Positions 17,803-25,908 of a stretch of DNA of 64,000 bases are shown piece after piece. Location: assembly GCA_020635515.1 (NCBI GenBank), contig JACJZS010000002.1:1226001-1290000 (forward strand). The letters run 5' to 3'. Every line of letters starts with the position of its first letter. The stretch's first letter is position 1. Source of the stretch: Flavobacteriales bacterium. GTDB taxonomy: Bacteria > Bacteroidota > Bacteroidia > Flavobacteriales > Weeksellaceae. A program made the translations under genes and the position numbers. The notes beneath the pieces were generated by a model. The model worked only from the letters and a program-made list of their open reading frames with translations. It had not been told where the DNA came from and made no database searches.

Positions 17803-18016
17803 GCCATTTACTGATTAAATATTCTGAATTTTCTTCTACTAATTTACGAATTTCTGATATCTCTGAAGATTTAAATCTTCTTGTATAAATTAATTCAATC
17901 GGTTCAAGATTAAATTTTGCTGTTTTAGTGTCTTTTTCAATATGAATATGAATAGGGAAATGCTCATTAGTATAAAAGAAAAATCGATATCCATTAATTC
18001 GTAAAACAGTTGGCAT
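17780..18016 (-). CDS. DUF4160 domain protein
   Basis: A 78-residue protein with the DUF4160 hallmarks: GYRFFFYTNEHFPIHIHI near residues 8-27, then alternating strand and helix (FKSSEISEIRKLVEEN). The histidine-rich FPIHIHI motif is the family signature. It is upstream of and overlapping a DUF2442 gene, the usual partner. It lies between the B12 riboswitch operon and a T9SS-secreted propeller on the same strand. Function is unknown; a toxin-antitoxin-like role is only a proposal in the literature. Confidence 0.85.
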   Translation of the reverse strand: MPTVLRINGYRFFFYTNEHFPIHIHIEKDTKTAKFNLEPIELIYTRRFKSSEISEIRKLVEENSEYLISKWHEYFNNN

Positions 18017-18066
18017 AAAGACTAAAAGCTAAGGTTTATATGATTCTAAATTACAATAAGATAATA

Positions 18067-19068
18067 CTATTTTTTTATAAACTTATATTTTTTTCCTTTG
18101 TTTGTGATTAAGAAATAAACACCTTTTTTTAGTTTTTCTGTATTAACTTGGTTGTTTTTTATAGAACCTTCGATAACAATTTCACCAAAAGAGTTTGTAA
18201 TCAAATATTTACTTTCATCTTTTAAGTTAAAAATCTGAATATAACTTGTAGATGGGTTTGGGTATAGTTCAACTTGATTTTTTGTTTCTATATTTTCAAC
18301 TGTGAGCATCGAAGTATCTATTTTAGATAGCTTGCCTGTACCTGATTGAATGAAAAATAAAGATGTTGTATCATGAAATAATCCCCAAGGATATGAACCA
18401 TCTTCCAAGGAATATGAGCCGACCAACGAAAAATCAGGTAGGTTATAAATTGAAATTTTATCCTCAAAATATTCTGAAATAAAAAAATAATTACCATTAA
18501 ATGTGATACTTCTAGGAGAATCTAAAGTAGTTAGCACCGTTTCTATGTTTTGGGTGTTAATATTAAGTTTGTGTAATTTATTAGTTGTTGTAGCAAAATA
18601 CAATTCGTCGTTTAGAAAAGTAAAACCAACAGGTTTATAGTCATTAATCACTTCTGTAGTAAGCCCTGAGGATAGATTATATTTTATAATTTTTGACTCT
18701 GTAATTAATCCTATGTATAATTCATTCCCTATTTTATACATAGATCCTGAATTATATGTTAATAATGTAGGTGTAATCGGGTTTTGTGATAAATCAATTA
18801 AATATGTTTTTCCTTCACAACCCACATATAGTTCATTATCTTCAATAAAAAGATTATTAGGTTTTTCGGAAAAGGTATATAGTGATGTATAGGAATTATT
18901 CATTAAATCTAACTCATAAACTTTTTTATCGTCAAAAGAAGTAAAATATATTGTATTATCTTTTTTCACTAAGTCTAAAGGAGTGTTTAATTCAGTAACT
19001 AAATCAGTAATTTGAGAAAAGAGTACTGTTGTAAATAAAATTGCTATTACTAAAATTACTTTTTTCAT
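18067..19068 (-). CDS. Secreted beta-propeller protein with T9SS type A sorting domain
   Basis: 333 residues from ATG 19068 with signal peptide MKKVILVIAILFTTVLFSQ. About seven propeller-type repeats follow (DLVKKDNTIYFTSFDDKKVY, LFIEDNELYVGCEGKTYL, FLNDELYFATTTNKLHKL). The C-terminal T9SS sorting domain (about 265-333) includes VELYPNPSTSYIQIFNL and ends LKKGVYFLITNKGKKYKFIKK-like with a basic tail. The protein should be exported by Sec and then moved to the surface by T9SS. Its propeller resembles the BtuG-like protein nearby, but ligand and function are unknown. A longer reading frame upstream is rejected because it crosses the his promoter region. Confidence 0.85.
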   Translation of the reverse strand: MKKVILVIAILFTTVLFSQITDLVTELNTPLDLVKKDNTIYFTSFDDKKVYELDLMNNSYTSLYTFSEKPNNLFIEDNELYVGCEGKTYLIDLSQNPITPTLLTYNSGSMYKIGNELYIGLITESKIIKYNLSSGLTTEVINDYKPVGFTFLNDELYFATTTNKLHKLNINTQNIETVLTTLDSPRSITFNGNYFFISEYFEDKISIYNLPDFSLVGSYSLEDGSYPWGLFHDTTSLFFIQSGTGKLSKIDTSMLTVENIETKNQVELYPNPSTSYIQIFNLKDESKYLITNSFGEIVIEGSIKNNQVNTEKLKKGVYFLITNKGKKYKFIKK

Positions 19069-19151
19069 ATCAATATTTTTGAGTATTATTTTTTTTGCAA
19101 AATTAAGGTAAATTATCCAATAAAAAAATTTCACTATACAAATAAATGTTT

Positions 19152-19159
19152 TATCTTTG
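19152..19159 (+). promoter_or_regulatory. Promoter -7 element of the his operon
   Basis: TATCTTTG is a perfect match to TAnnTTTG. It ends 9 bases before the leader-peptide ATG, so transcription should start only a few bases before that ATG (a nearly leaderless leader mRNA). Confidence 0.65.
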
Positions 19160-19168
19160 TCACTCATT

Positions 19169-19222
19169 ATGAAACAAGAAAAAGTACATCATCATTCTAG
19201 AAATTCATTTCAGACGATTTGA
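19169..19222 (+). CDS. hisL: His operon leader peptide
   Basis: A 17-codon ORF reading MKQEKVHHHSRNSFQTI with three consecutive CAT His codons (19187-19195). It lies between a perfect promoter element and a hairpin terminator in front of hisG, as in classical his attenuators. Stalling at the His codons would leave the antiterminator arm (19210-19223) free. Reading through to the stop at 19220 would cover it. The ORF is too short to judge by homology, but position, His content and the alternative hairpins agree. Confidence 0.85.
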   Translation: MKQEKVHHHSRNSFQTI

Positions 19223-19290
19223 ACTGCTAACGATGTATGTTAAAAAATAATTCAAAATCCCGTCTGATAATTTTCATTCGGGATTTTTTT
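19210..19290 (+). terminator. His attenuator: terminator and alternative antiterminator
   Basis: Terminator: AAAATCCCG (19254-19262) pairs with CGGGATTTT (19279-19287) and continues in T to 19290. Antiterminator: TCAGACG (19210-19216) pairs with CGTCTGA (19261-19267), and TTTGAA (19218-19223) pairs with TTCAAA (19251-19256). The two share bases 19254-19262, so they are mutually exclusive. The antiterminator 5' arm overlaps the last codons and stop of the leader ORF. Confidence 0.85.
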
Positions 19291-19313
19291 AATGGTATTT
19301 GAATTTGAAAAAA

Positions 19314-20171
19314 ATGGAAAAACTAAAAATTGCAATTCAAAAAAAAGGAAGATTAAGCGAGAAATCATTAGAGTTATTCAAAGATTGTGGAATTAAATTT
19401 TCTACAGGAATTAGCTCCTTAAAAACGGAATCTTCTAACTTCCCTGTGGAACTCTTATTTTTACGTGATGATGATATTCCTCAATACGTAGAAAAAAGCG
19501 TTGCGGATATAGGAATTCTTGGAGAAAACGAAGTGTTGGAAAAAAATAAAAATGTAAAATCCATCCGTAAGCTTGGTTTTGCTTCGTGTAGATTATCACT
19601 AGCAATTCCTAAAGAAGAAGAATATACAGGAATTACCTATTTTAACAATAAAAAAGTAGCAACCAGTTATCCTCATATTCTTGAAGAATACTTTAAAAAT
19701 AACAACATCAATGCAGAATTAGAAGAAATTGGAGGAAGTGTAGAAATTGCTCCAAGCATCGGTTTAGCAGACGGAATTTGTGATTTGGTTTCCTCAGGAA
19801 GTACGCTTCTTACCAATGGATTAAAGGAAGTAGAAGTAGTATTGAAATCCCAAGCAGTAATGATTGCAAATCCTAATCTTTCCGAAGAAAAACAGGAAAT
19901 CTTAGAGAAATTAATTTTTAGGTTAGAAGCCAAGAAAAAATCAAATGAACATAAGTATATCATTCTGAATGCTCCCAACGATAAATTAGAAGACATCATA
20001 AAAGTAATCCCAGGAATGCGTTCGCCTTCGGTTTTTCCTCTTGCCGATGGAAAGTGGAGTAGTTTTCATTCTGTTGTAAAGGAAGATACTTTTTGGGAAG
20101 TTATCGATGAGCTCAAAGAAAAAGGTGCAGAAGGAATTTTAGTATTACCAATTGAAAAAATGATTTATTGA
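19314..20171 (+). CDS. hisG: ATP phosphoribosyltransferase (long form)
   Basis: First enzyme of histidine synthesis, joining ATP and PRPP. 285 residues match the long HisG form, which has a C-terminal regulatory domain and needs no HisZ. Visible motifs are LKIAIQKKGRLSEKS, VADIGILGENEV and GGSVEIAPSIGLADGICDLV with the PRPP-loop VSSGSTLLTNGL. The C-terminal part includes GMRSPSVFPL. ATG 19314 gives the standard N terminus; an in-frame TTG at 19299 is less likely. It follows the attenuator directly and leads the operon. Confidence 0.97.
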   Translation: MEKLKIAIQKKGRLSEKSLELFKDCGIKFSTGISSLKTESSNFPVELLFLRDDDIPQYVEKSVADIGILGENEVLEKNKNVKSIRKLGFASCRLSLAIPKEEEYTGITYFNNKKVATSYPHILEEYFKNNNINAELEEIGGSVEIAPSIGLADGICDLVSSGSTLLTNGLKEVEVVLKSQAVMIANPNLSEEKQEILEKLIFRLEAKKKSNEHKYIILNAPNDKLEDIIKVIPGMRSPSVFPLADGKWSSFHSVVKEDTFWEVIDELKEKGAEGILVLPIEKMIY

Positions 20172-20193
20172 TTTTTAAGTAGATTTTTCCTTG

Positions 20194-21006
20194 ATGAATA
20201 TAATAGATAAAGCGATTCAACTAAAAAAAGAATTAGATTCTTTTCGTCCGATTTCTCAAGAATTGGAACAGAGAATGATGCAAAAATTTCGCCTAGATTG
20301 GAATTATCATTCAAATCATATTGAAGGAAATTCATTAAACTACGGAGAAACGAAAGCATTGCTATTATTTGGAGTTACTGCTCAAGGAAAACCACTAAAA
20401 GATCATCTTGAAATTACAGGACACAACGAAGCAATCAATTGGATTATAGATATTGTAAAACATAACGAACCGTTAACTGAAAACTTTATACGACAACTGC
20501 ATACACTTTTATTAAAAGAACGATACCAAGTAGATGCAATTACATCAGACGGAAAGCCAACTAAAAAGTGGATTGAAGTAGGGAAATATAAATCTTCTCC
20601 TAATCACGTACGAACGAAAATAGGAGAACTGTTTTATTTTGCAACACCAGAGGAAACTCCTGCAAAAATGAAAGATTTGCTAGAATGGTACAGTCAATCC
20701 ATACAAAATGATGAAATTAATCCAATCATACTCGCAACAGAGTTTCATTATAAATTCATTAGAATTCATCCTTTTGATGATGGAAACGGAAGAACTGCAA
20801 GAATCTTAATGAATTTCATACTAATGAGTTACGGTTTTCCTCCTGTAGTCATTAAAACCGAAGACAAAGAAAATTATTTCCGTGTTCTGCAACTTGCTGA
20901 TGCAGGGAATTTAGAGCCTTTTATTGATTATATTGTAGAAAACTTAACTAATTCGTTAGAATTTATGATAAAAAGTATAAAAGAACAGTCATTAGATGAT
21001 GAATAA
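20194..21006 (+). CDS. Fic-domain protein with N-terminal inhibitory motif (class II-like)
   Basis: 270 residues. The Fic catalytic loop HPFDDGNGRTAR (near residue 192) is complete, including the His that activates the target hydroxyl and the NGR phosphate anchor. An (S/T)xxxE(G/N) inhibitory motif is present as SNHIEGN near residue 46, placing it with class II Fic proteins that carry their own antitoxin helix. Such enzymes usually AMPylate protein Ser, Thr or Tyr; the target here is unknown. The gene sits 22 bases after hisG and 13 bases before hisD, on the same strand with no visible terminator. It should therefore be transcribed with the histidine operon. Confidence 0.92.
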   Translation: MNIIDKAIQLKKELDSFRPISQELEQRMMQKFRLDWNYHSNHIEGNSLNYGETKALLLFGVTAQGKPLKDHLEITGHNEAINWIIDIVKHNEPLTENFIRQLHTLLLKERYQVDAITSDGKPTKKWIEVGKYKSSPNHVRTKIGELFYFATPEETPAKMKDLLEWYSQSIQNDEINPIILATEFHYKFIRIHPFDDGNGRTARILMNFILMSYGFPPVVIKTEDKENYFRVLQLADAGNLEPFIDYIVENLTNSLEFMIKSIKEQSLDDE

Positions 21007-21019
21007 AATATAAAACAAA

Positions 21020-22303
21020 ATGCAAAAAATACTTTTCCCAACTAAAAATACGTGGAACGAACTTACGAAACGTCCTGTTTTTGAAAATGAAAATCTCGTA
21101 GAGATTGTAAAACCAATTTTAGAAGACGTAAAACAAAACGGAGATAAAGCAATTCGTGAAATTACTTCTCGTATAGACAAGGTAGAACTTGATTCTATTC
21201 AAGTTTCTAAAGAAGAAATCGAGCAAGCAGAAAACGAAGTTTCAGAGGAATTAAAACGTGCTATTCAGCAAGCAAAATCCAATATAGAGAAATTTCACTT
21301 ATCTCAAAAGTCAGAAAAGAAGATTGTAGAAACCATGCAAGGCGTTGAATGTTGGCGAATTTCTCGTGGAATCGAAAAAGTAGGATTGTATATTCCAGGT
21401 GGTTCTGCTCCACTTTTTTCTACAATTTTGATGCTTGGAATTCCAGCAAAAATTGCAGAATGCAAAGAAATTGTATTGTGTTCTCCTCCAAGCAAAGACG
21501 GAAAGCTAAATCCTATCATTCTCTATACAGCACAGCTTGTAGGAATTACTAAAGTATTTAAAGTTGGTGGAGCTCAGGCAATTGCAGGAATGACCTACGG
21601 GACAGAGAGCATTCCACAAGTATATAAAATTTTTGGTCCTGGGAATCAGTTTGTTACTAAAGCAAAAGAATTAGCTCAGCAAGACGGAGTTGCTATAGAT
21701 ATGCCTGCAGGTCCTTCAGAAGTGCTTATCATTGCAGACGAGAGTTCAAAACCCGAATATGTGGCAGCAGATTTATTGGCTCAAGCAGAACACGGAAAAG
21801 ACAGTCAAGTAGTATTGCTTTCTACATCAGAAAAAGTGTTAGAAGAAACCAAACAAGAAGTTGAAAAGCAATTGGAACAACTTTCACGAAAAGAAATTAC
21901 CAAATTTGCTTTAGAAAAAAGCCTTTTGATTCAGTTGGAAAGTACCGAAGATTGTTTTGAATTTTCTAATTTGTATGCTCCCGAACATTTGATTCTAGCA
22001 ATTGAAAATGCAGAAAACTATGAAGATAAAATCACAAATGCAGGTTCGGTTTTTGTAGGAAATTACAGTTGCGAAAGTGCAGGAGATTATGCAAGTGGAA
22101 CCAATCATACGTTACCAACCAACGGATTTGCGAAAAATTATTCAGGAGTTTCGTTAGATAGTTTTGTGAAGAAAATTACATTCCAAAAATTATCTCAAAA
22201 AGGAATCCAAAATCTAGGAAAAACCATAGAGTTGATGGCAGAAAACGAAGGTTTAGATGCTCATAAAAATGCGGTTTCAGTTCGTCTAAAAACTGACAAC
22301 TAA
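21020..22303 (+). CDS. hisD: Histidinol dehydrogenase
   Basis: Oxidises L-histidinol to L-histidine in two NAD-dependent steps, using zinc. 427 residues is standard. Visible motifs are GIEKVGLYIPGGSAP, VGGAQAIAGMTYGTESIPQV, GPGNQFVTKAKELA, DMPAGPSEVLIIAD, the zinc and catalytic segment QAEHGKDSQVVLL, and the C-terminal GTNHTLPTNGFAKNYSG. Third gene of the operon, 13 bases after the Fic gene. Confidence 0.98.
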   Translation: MQKILFPTKNTWNELTKRPVFENENLVEIVKPILEDVKQNGDKAIREITSRIDKVELDSIQVSKEEIEQAENEVSEELKRAIQQAKSNIEKFHLSQKSEKKIVETMQGVECWRISRGIEKVGLYIPGGSAPLFSTILMLGIPAKIAECKEIVLCSPPSKDGKLNPIILYTAQLVGITKVFKVGGAQAIAGMTYGTESIPQVYKIFGPGNQFVTKAKELAQQDGVAIDMPAGPSEVLIIADESSKPEYVAADLLAQAEHGKDSQVVLLSTSEKVLEETKQEVEKQLEQLSRKEITKFALEKSLLIQLESTEDCFEFSNLYAPEHLILAIENAENYEDKITNAGSVFVGNYSCESAGDYASGTNHTLPTNGFAKNYSGVSLDSFVKKITFQKLSQKGIQNLGKTIELMAENEGLDAHKNAVSVRLKTDN

Positions 22304-22355
22304 AAGCCATCATGATTCACATTTTACACTAATACAACCTTACAACAGTACAAAA

Positions 22356-23378
22356 ATGAATATAGCATCGTTAGTTAGAGAAAATATAAAAAAACTTTCG
22401 CCTTATTCCAGTGCGAGAGACGAATATTCAGGAAGTGAAGGAGTCTTTCTTGATGCGAATGAAAATCCATTTGGAAATTTAAACCGATATCCCGATCCGT
22501 ATCAGAAAGAACTAAAAAAGAAAATAGCTGAAATCAAAAATATTGACGCAAAAAATATTTTTCTCGGAAACGGAAGTGATGAGGTAATTGATGTAATCTA
22601 CAGAACGTTTTGTAATCCGTCAGAAGATAAAGCACTTACCTTTTCGCCAACCTATGGAATGTACAAAGTTGGTTCGGAAATTAACGATATAGAGCTTACG
22701 GAAATTCCACTAAAAGATAATTTTCAGATAGATTTAGATAAATTAAATCCATTTTTGGAAGAGGTTTTTTATAAAGTTATTTTCATTTGTTCGCCAAACA
22801 ATCCAACAGGAAATGCTATTGATGTTAGAGATATAGAGTTTATATTAGAAAATTTCAATGGAATTGTAGTAGTTGACGAAGCATATATTGATTTTTCTTC
22901 TCAAGGATCGTTTTTGAAAAAAATAGAAGAGTATCCCAACTTAATTGTAATGCAAACCTTTTCCAAAGCATATGGATTGGCAAATGTACGTGTAGGAATG
23001 GCATTTACAAACGAAGAAATTCTTAGTTATTTTAATAAAGTAAAACCTCCGTATAACATCAGTGGAATTAACCAAAAAGCGGTTTTAGATAAATTAAATG
23101 ATATTGAAAAAGTAAATGCTGAGATAGCGGAAATTCTTACTCAAAGAGATTTTTTGATTAATGAGTTAAAGCAAATCCAAAAAGTAAAACACATCTATCC
23201 TACCGATGCGAACTTTATTTTGGTGGAAATGGAAGATGGGAATTATACGTATAATGAGTTGGTAAATCATAAAATCATCATTAGAAATCGCTCTGGCGTA
23301 GTAAAAAATTGCGTAAGAATTACGGTGGGAAATAAAGAAGAAAACCAGAAACTCATAGAAAAATTAAAGGAATTATAA
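22356..23378 (+). CDS. hisC: Histidinol-phosphate aminotransferase
   Basis: A PLP enzyme converting imidazole-acetol phosphate to histidinol phosphate. 340 residues with the class II aminotransferase pattern: LDANENPFGNLNRYPDPYQ, FLGNGSDEVIDVI, FICSPNNPTGNAI, VVDEAYIDF, and the PLP-lysine motif TFSKAYGLANVRVGMA. The C-terminal IIRNRSGVVKNCVRITVG binds substrate phosphate. A 52-base gap follows hisD, with no terminator seen. Confidence 0.97.
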   Translation: MNIASLVRENIKKLSPYSSARDEYSGSEGVFLDANENPFGNLNRYPDPYQKELKKKIAEIKNIDAKNIFLGNGSDEVIDVIYRTFCNPSEDKALTFSPTYGMYKVGSEINDIELTEIPLKDNFQIDLDKLNPFLEEVFYKVIFICSPNNPTGNAIDVRDIEFILENFNGIVVVDEAYIDFSSQGSFLKKIEEYPNLIVMQTFSKAYGLANVRVGMAFTNEEILSYFNKVKPPYNISGINQKAVLDKLNDIEKVNAEIAEILTQRDFLINELKQIQKVKHIYPTDANFILVEMEDGNYTYNELVNHKIIIRNRSGVVKNCVRITVGNKEENQKLIEKLKEL

Positions 23379-23402
23379 TACATTTGTAAAAATGGTATTG
23401 TT

Positions 23403-24137
23403 ATGAGAGATTATAAAGTTGTAATAGCTATAGTTTTAGGATTATCACTAGTTATTAGTGCATACTTAATTGCAAACGCATACAAATACAAGTATGAATC
23501 TACACAAACCATTTCAGTTACAGGATTAGCAAAAAAGGACTTTGAAGCAGACTTGGTTCGTTGGACAGCTTCTTTCCAAAGAAAGAGAATGGATTTAAAA
23601 ACGGCTTCGGAAGAATTAAACAAAGATAGAGAAATCGTTAAGCAATTTTTAATTTCTAAAGGCATCAATCCTAAAGAGTTGGTGTTTGATGCGGTAAACA
23701 TAGATAAAGATTATGAGTACATTAGCGAAGGATACGGAAAATCTCAACGTGTTTTTACAGGTTATAATTTATACCAAAATTTTGCTATAGAATCAACCGA
23801 TTTAGATAAAGTAGAATCCATTTCCCGTGAAGTTTCAAACCTTATCTCTCAAGGTATAGAACTTAATTCTAATTCTCCAAATTATTATTACAGCAAGCTG
23901 GAAGATTTAAAATTGGAATTAATAGCTCAAGCAACCGATAACGCACGAAAAAGAGCAGAAAATATAGCAGATAAATCAGAAGCAAGTTTGGGGAAACTAA
24001 ATAATGCTCAAATGGGAGTTTTTCAAATTACAGGACAAAATATAGAAGAAGAGTTTTCTTACGGAGGAGTTTACAATACCACTTCCAGAAAGAAAACAGC
24101 AAACATAACCGTAAAATTAATATTCAGCAGTAAGTAA
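23403..24137 (+). CDS. SIMPL-domain (DUF541) membrane-anchored protein
   Basis: 244 residues with an N-terminal transmembrane or uncleaved signal segment (about 6-26) and a SIMPL domain: QTISVTGLAKKDFEADLVRW, VFTGYNLYQNFAIES, then a helical stretch QATDNARKRAENIADKSEASLG and the C-terminal strand TANITVKLIF. SIMPL proteins are periplasmic or surface beta-alpha proteins of poorly defined role, often linked to oxidative or envelope stress. The stop codon directly abuts the hisB start codon (TAAATG), so it is embedded in the histidine operon and probably co-translated with hisB. Confidence 0.88.
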   Translation: MRDYKVVIAIVLGLSLVISAYLIANAYKYKYESTQTISVTGLAKKDFEADLVRWTASFQRKRMDLKTASEELNKDREIVKQFLISKGINPKELVFDAVNIDKDYEYISEGYGKSQRVFTGYNLYQNFAIESTDLDKVESISREVSNLISQGIELNSNSPNYYYSKLEDLKLELIAQATDNARKRAENIADKSEASLGKLNNAQMGVFQITGQNIEEEFSYGGVYNTTSRKKTANITVKLIFSSK

Positions 24138-25226
24138 ATGAAAAAAGTATTATTTATAGATAGAGACGGAACCATCATAAAAGAACCTAAAGATGAGCAA
24201 ATCGATAGTTTCGAAAAGTTAGAGTTTTTAAGTGGAGCAATTTCAAATCTTGCTAAAATTGCATTGGAATTCGATTATGAATTGGTAATGGTGACTAACC
24301 AAGACGGTTTAGGGACGAATTCTTTTCCTGAAGATACTTTTTGGCCAGCACACAATAAAATGTTGTCAATTTTAAAGAGTGAAAACATTGTTTTTAATGA
24401 TATTTTAATTGATAAATCATTTCCTCATGAAAATTCTCCTAATAGAAAACCAAGAACAGGAATGCTAGGAAAGTATATCCATGGAAACTATGATTTAGAA
24501 AATTCGTATGTAATTGGAGATAGAAAAACCGATGTAGAACTTGCGGAAAATTTAAGCTCTAAATCTATTTTTATTGCTGATGAAAATTATGATAAGGCAA
24601 CGTTAACCACCAATTCTTGGAATGAGATTTATCAGTATTTAAAAGAGCGACCACGAATTGGAATTGTTCATAGAAAAACCAACGAAACCGACATCTTTAT
24701 AGAAGTCAATTTAGATGGAAACGGAAAAAGTTCTATTTCTACAGGAATTGGATTTTATGATCATATGTTGGAACAAATATCTAAGCACGGGAATTTAGAT
24801 TTAAACATACAAGTAAAAGGCGATTTGCATATAGATGAACATCATACTGTAGAAGATACCGCAATTGCTCTTGGAGAAGCATTTATAAAAGCTCTTGGGT
24901 CTAAAAAAGGCATTGAAAGATATGGTTTTTTACTTCCTATGGACGACTGTTTAGCACAAGTAGCTATTGACTTTGGTGGTCGACCTTGGATTGAATGGGA
25001 TGTAGAATTTAAACGTGAAAAAGTAGGAGAGCTTCCTACTGAAATGTTTTATCATTTTTTTAAATCCTTTTCGGATAATTCAAAATCGAATTTAAATATA
25101 AAAGCGGAAGGAGAAAATGAACATCATAAGATTGAAGCAATTTTTAAAGCGTTTGCCAAAGCAATTAAAATGGCAGTTTCCAAAACCAATCAATTTTCTA
25201 TTCCAAGCACAAAAGGAACTTTGTGA
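24138..25226 (+). CDS. hisB: Bifunctional histidinol-phosphatase / imidazoleglycerol-phosphate dehydratase
   Basis: 362 residues with two domains. The N-terminal HAD phosphatase (about 1-165) carries FIDRDGTIIKEP and VIGDRKTDVELAENL and makes histidinol from histidinol phosphate. The C-terminal IGP dehydratase (about 170-362) has the manganese-binding motifs FYDHMLEQISKHG and DEHHTVEDTAIALGEA, with GEN-E-HHKIEA near the end. It catalyses IGP to imidazole-acetol phosphate. Fused HisB is normal in flavobacteria. It follows the SIMPL gene with no gap. Confidence 0.97.
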   Translation: MKKVLFIDRDGTIIKEPKDEQIDSFEKLEFLSGAISNLAKIALEFDYELVMVTNQDGLGTNSFPEDTFWPAHNKMLSILKSENIVFNDILIDKSFPHENSPNRKPRTGMLGKYIHGNYDLENSYVIGDRKTDVELAENLSSKSIFIADENYDKATLTTNSWNEIYQYLKERPRIGIVHRKTNETDIFIEVNLDGNGKSSISTGIGFYDHMLEQISKHGNLDLNIQVKGDLHIDEHHTVEDTAIALGEAFIKALGSKKGIERYGFLLPMDDCLAQVAIDFGGRPWIEWDVEFKREKVGELPTEMFYHFFKSFSDNSKSNLNIKAEGENEHHKIEAIFKAFAKAIKMAVSKTNQFSIPSTKGTL

Positions 25227-25257
25227 ATGATGAATTATTAGTTATAAATTATTTATT

Positions 25258-25282
25258 GTCATTCTGAGCTTGTCGAAGAATC
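25258..25282 (-). repeat. Copy of a dispersed REP-like element
   Basis: The minus strand of this 25-bp stretch is identical to 51413-51437, which is coding sequence. The core TTCGACAAGCTCAG also occurs in the array near 48882. It sits in the 101-base gap between hisB and hisH. Confidence 0.8.
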
Positions 25283-25327
25283 AATCATTTTTATAACTTT
25301 CAACCTTAAAACCTTCAACTATAAAAA

Positions 25328-25906
25328 ATGATAGCAATAGTTAGATATAATGCAGGTAATGTGAAATCCGTACTTAATACTGTTGAAAAACTCGGATACG
25401 AAGCTGTAATTACCGAAGATAAAGAACTTATAAAAAATGCAGATAAAGTTATTTTTCCTGGAGTAGGAGAGGCGAGTTCTGCAATGCAACACCTAAAAGA
25501 AAATCAGTTAGATGAATTAATTTTAAGTTTAAAACAACCCGTTTTGGGAGTTTGTCTTGGATTACAGCTAATGTGTAAACATTCCGAAGAGGGAAATACT
25601 GATTGTTTAGGGATATTTGATGTAGAAGTGAAGAAGTTTCCATCAGAAGATATAATTCCTCATACAGGTTGGAATAATTTTACAGAACTTAAAACTCCAC
25701 TTTTTGAAGGAATTAAGTTAGAAAACGATGTCTATTTTGTACATAGTTACTATGCTGAACTGAGTAAGTATACCATAGGTGTTTGTGATTATATTCTTCC
25801 GTACAGTTGTGCATTGCATAGAGATAATTTTTATGCAGTACAGTTCCACCCAGAAAAATCGGGAGATGTAGGAGCAAGAATCATGAGGAATTTTTTAGAG
25901 ATGTAG
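25328..25906 (+). CDS. hisH: Imidazole glycerol phosphate synthase, glutaminase subunit
   Basis: The glutamine amidotransferase subunit that feeds ammonia to HisF. 192 residues with a class I GATase triad: Cys in PVLGVCLGLQLMC near residue 78, and His and Glu in VQFHPEKSGD near the end. The N-terminal IAIVRYNAGNVKSV is typical. It follows hisB after 101 bases that contain a REP-like element. It is the last his gene here: 2 bases after its stop a convergent gene ends, so its partner hisF and also hisA and hisIE must lie elsewhere. Confidence 0.97.
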   Translation: MIAIVRYNAGNVKSVLNTVEKLGYEAVITEDKELIKNADKVIFPGVGEASSAMQHLKENQLDELILSLKQPVLGVCLGLQLMCKHSEEGNTDCLGIFDVEVKKFPSEDIIPHTGWNNFTELKTPLFEGIKLENDVYFVHSYYAELSKYTIGVCDYILPYSCALHRDNFYAVQFHPEKSGDVGARIMRNFLEM

Positions 25907-25908
25907 CT

